Assembly: GCA_003171235.1 (NCBI GenBank)
Contig: PMYM01000052.1
Location: forward strand, 1-14,741
Direction of reading: 5' to 3'
Source of the DNA: Phycisphaerales bacterium
GTDB taxonomy: Bacteria; Planctomycetota; Phycisphaerae; SM23-33
DNA length: 14,741 nt
Every line of letters begins with the position of its first letter. Position 1 is the first letter of the stretch. The notes under the pieces are model-generated. The model did no database searches. It saw only the letters and a list, made by a program, of their open reading frames with translations, and was not told the origin of the DNA. Positions 13,268 to 14,741 of this stretch are shown here, in pieces. A program made the position numbers and the translations under genes.

Positions 13268-13939
13268 ATGCGCATTGTGTTCGTTCATACCGTCACCGGC
13301 GTGGTGGGGATGTTCGCGGAGCTGATCCGCCAGCATCTGCCGGCCGGCATCGAGGTGCTGCACATCGCCGACGAGACGATGATCGCGGCCGTTCGCGCCG
13401 CCGGCGGGCCGACGCCCCAGGTGGCCCAGCGCCTGGCCCAGCATATCCAGGCCGCCGCAGAGTCGGGCGCCGCCGCGGTGCAGGTCACCTGCTCGACCGT
13501 CTCGCCCTGCATCCGCGAGCTTGGCCCGACGCCCATACCGGTCTTCAGCATCGACGGCCCGATGGCCCGCCAGGCAGTGCGGCGGTACAGCAGGATCGCC
13601 GTATTGGCAACCAACGCGGCTACGCTAAGGCCCAGCGTGCAGACGATTCGCGACGCCGCCGCCGACGCGGGCCGGCGCGTGAGCGTCATCGGCCGCCAGT
13701 GCGATTCGGCGTACAAGGCCTTCCTGGCCGGCGACCGCCCCGCCCACGACAAGATCGTCATGCGCGAGGCCACGCGCCTGGCCAAGCTCGTCGATGCCAT
13801 CGTGCTGGCCCAGGCCTCGACGGCCGTGCTGGCCGGGCAGCTTTCCTCCTTGCCCGCGGCCATCCTCACCAGCCCCCTGCCGGCCATGAAGCACCTGGCG
13901 GCCTTCATCCGCAGGACGGAGGCCCGCCATGGCCGCTGA
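13268..13939 (+). CDS. Asp/Glu/hydantoin racemase-fold protein lacking the second catalytic cysteine
   Basis: 223 residues. The start at 13268 lies 4 bp after the preceding stop with GGAG 10 nt upstream; the frame is open 23 codons further back but overlaps the previous gene. The first half carries the racemase signature VQVTCSTVSP with Cys75, the usual first catalytic cysteine. IAVLATNAATLRPSV (110-124) matches the start of the second lobe. The second catalytic cysteine normally sits in a V-L-[GA]-C-[AT] motif; here the equivalent is VLAQASTA, with Gln182. Racemization in this superfamily needs two cysteines. One-cysteine members such as arylmalonate decarboxylase keep the second one, so this pattern is unusual. 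The product may be an isomerase, epimerase or lyase acting on a sugar acid. It overlaps the aldolase gene by 11 bp, so it is tightly coupled. Confidence 0.87.
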   Translation: MRIVFVHTVTGVVGMFAELIRQHLPAGIEVLHIADETMIAAVRAAGGPTPQVAQRLAQHIQAAAESGAAAVQVTCSTVSPCIRELGPTPIPVFSIDGPMARQAVRRYSRIAVLATNAATLRPSVQTIRDAAADAGRRVSVIGRQCDSAYKAFLAGDRPAHDKIVMREATRLAKLVDAIVLAQASTAVLAGQLSSLPAAILTSPLPAMKHLAAFIRRTEARHGR

Positions 13940-14546
13940 TCTGCGCGACCAACTGGCCCGGGCCTGCCAGGCCCTCGCCCAGCGCGGCTGGGGAACCTCC
14001 ACCAGCGGCAACGCCAGCGTGCGCATCGGCCAGGACATTTACCTCACCGCCACCGGCATGCCGCTGGCGGAGGTGACGCGGCGGAACCTGGCCCACACGA
14101 AGCTGGACGGCCGGACGGTGGGCTCGACCCGCCCGACCAAGGAAGCCTTGGTTCACTTGGCCATCTACGCCAACTGCCCCGAGGCCGCCGCCGTGCTGCA
14201 CGTTCACCCGGCCCATGCCGTGGCTGCCTCGGCGCTTTTGGGGCGGCGGGCAGCCAGGTACGTTCCGCCCATGACGCCGCAGTTTGTCATGCGGGCAGGG
14301 CGGGTAAGCCTGGTGCCGTATTTTCCGCCGGGCGATTTGGCCCTGGCGGCAGCCATCCGCAAGTGTCCGGCCGATCGCGCCATCCTGCTGCAAAACCACG
14401 GGGCGTTGGCCTTCGCGGCAAGTCCGTCTCAGGCCCTGGGCATACTGGAAGAGTTGGAGGAGAACTGCAAGGTGTGGTTGCTGTCGGGCGGGCGCGGGTT
14501 TCTGACGGCCAGTCAGGAACGCCTGCTGCTGGGCCGGAGCATGTGA
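13929..14546 (+). CDS. Class II aldolase/adducin family protein (OtnC/FucA-like)
   Basis: 205 residues, the normal length for zinc-dependent class II aldolases. GGAGG lies 6 nt before the ATG. The expected motifs are in order: TSTSGNASVR (23-32, phosphate binding), TATGMP (40-45), PTKEALVHL with Glu72 as the candidate catalytic acid/base, HVHPAHA with zinc ligands His91 and His93, and LLQNHGALAF with the third zinc ligand His157. In operons with four-carbon acid sugar kinases, relatives decarboxylate 3-oxo-tetronate 4-phosphate to dihydroxyacetone phosphate. Fuculose- or ribulose-phosphate aldolase activity is the alternative, but the kinase next door favours the tetronate role. It overlaps the previous gene by 11 bp, and its TGA shares one base with the ATG of the kinase gene. 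Confidence 0.9.
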   Translation: MAADLRDQLARACQALAQRGWGTSTSGNASVRIGQDIYLTATGMPLAEVTRRNLAHTKLDGRTVGSTRPTKEALVHLAIYANCPEAAAVLHVHPAHAVAASALLGRRAARYVPPMTPQFVMRAGRVSLVPYFPPGDLALAAAIRKCPADRAILLQNHGALAFAASPSQALGILEELEENCKVWLLSGGRGFLTASQERLLLGRSM

Positions 14547-14741
14547 TGAAACTGGGAATCATCGCCGACGACAACACCGGCGCCACCGACGCCGCCGGCA
14601 TGCTCACGCAGTGCGGGGCCAGGACGCTGCTGGCCTGCGGGCCAATCGGCCCCGAGGCCGACCTGTCCGCCTACGACGCGGTGATTATCGGCACGCGGTC
14701 AAGGTCCATCGACCCGCCGGAGGCCTACCGGCGGGTCGCCC
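14546..14741 (+). CDS. Four-carbon acid sugar kinase family protein (DUF1537, OtnK-like), 3' end cut
   Basis: Only the first 65 residues are in the window. The ATG overlaps the aldolase stop as TGATG, and GGAG lies 6 nt upstream. MKLGIIADDNTGATDAAGML is the N-terminal signature of the four-carbon acid sugar kinase family (consensus ADDxTGAxD), and DAVIIGTRSRSIDP matches the next conserved block, where the sugar acid is bound. Family members use ATP to phosphorylate 3-oxo-tetronates or D-threonate-type acids; the residues seen do not tell these apart. Together with the class II aldolase this makes the kinase-lyase pair of tetronate catabolism. Confidence 0.88.
   Translation, partial: MKLGIIADDNTGATDAAGMLTQCGARTLLACGPIGPEADLSAYDAVIIGTRSRSIDPPEAYRRVA

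Noticed and set aside
1..14741. CRISPR arrays, tRNA or rRNA genes, transposases, integrases
   Set aside because: I saw no regularly spaced repeats, no cloverleaf or rRNA-like stretch and no transposase or integrase motif on either strand. The only repeat is the pair of 103-bp elements.

Overview
The window is GC-rich and dense with genes. It looks like chromosomal DNA from a planctomycete, probably of the Phycisphaerae type. The reasons are the secreted glycoside-hydrolase-like paralogues, the FGE-fold (sulfatase-modifying-factor) protein, the lipoprotein TolC with its membrane-fusion partner, and the Ala/Pro/Ser linkers (for example PASAPA-like) after signal peptides. This assignment rests on family resemblance only; there is no rRNA or marker gene to confirm it.

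Layout. (1) Positions 1-1373 (-) hold a secreted Asp-box protein that runs off the left edge. (2) Positions 1374-1669 are a degraded stretch containing a fragment that resembles the C-terminus of an FGE-sulfatase protein. (3) Positions 1670-4193 (-) hold an efflux pair: a TolC-family outer-membrane lipoprotein and a membrane-fusion protein. The fusion protein lacks its C-terminal half and ends in a MacB-permease-like tail, so the expected ABC ATPase and permease are missing. (4) Positions 4194-4567 contain a strong terminator hairpin. (5) Positions 4568-12293 (-) form a probable four-gene transcription unit, in order of transcription: a 905-residue secreted DUF4091/GH123-like protein, a secreted FGE-fold protein without FGE cysteines, and two closely related secreted DUF4091/GH123-like proteins. 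(6) Positions 12294-12636 are a divergent intergenic region with a perfect 11-bp hairpin and a 103-bp repeat whose other copy lies 3060 bp away, just after the 905-residue gene. (7) Positions 12637-14741 (+) form a tightly packed operon: a DUF6899-like protein, an Asp/Glu-racemase-fold protein, a class II aldolase and the start of a four-carbon acid sugar kinase that runs off the right edge.

How the genes may work together. The minus-strand cluster encodes exported proteins that probably bind or cleave a glycan outside the cytoplasm. The plus-strand operon encodes cytoplasmic enzymes of the kind that phosphorylate and cleave tetronate-type sugar acids. A link between the two, glycan breakdown outside and sugar-acid catabolism inside, is only an inference from adjacency.

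The observations most worth a second look are the chimeric membrane-fusion protein, the pair of heptamer-built palindromic repeats (one of which supplies the ribosome binding site of the sugar-acid operon), the loss of the second catalytic cysteine in the racemase-fold protein, and the DE/DE/DD variation at the putative catalytic pair of the three hydrolase-like proteins.
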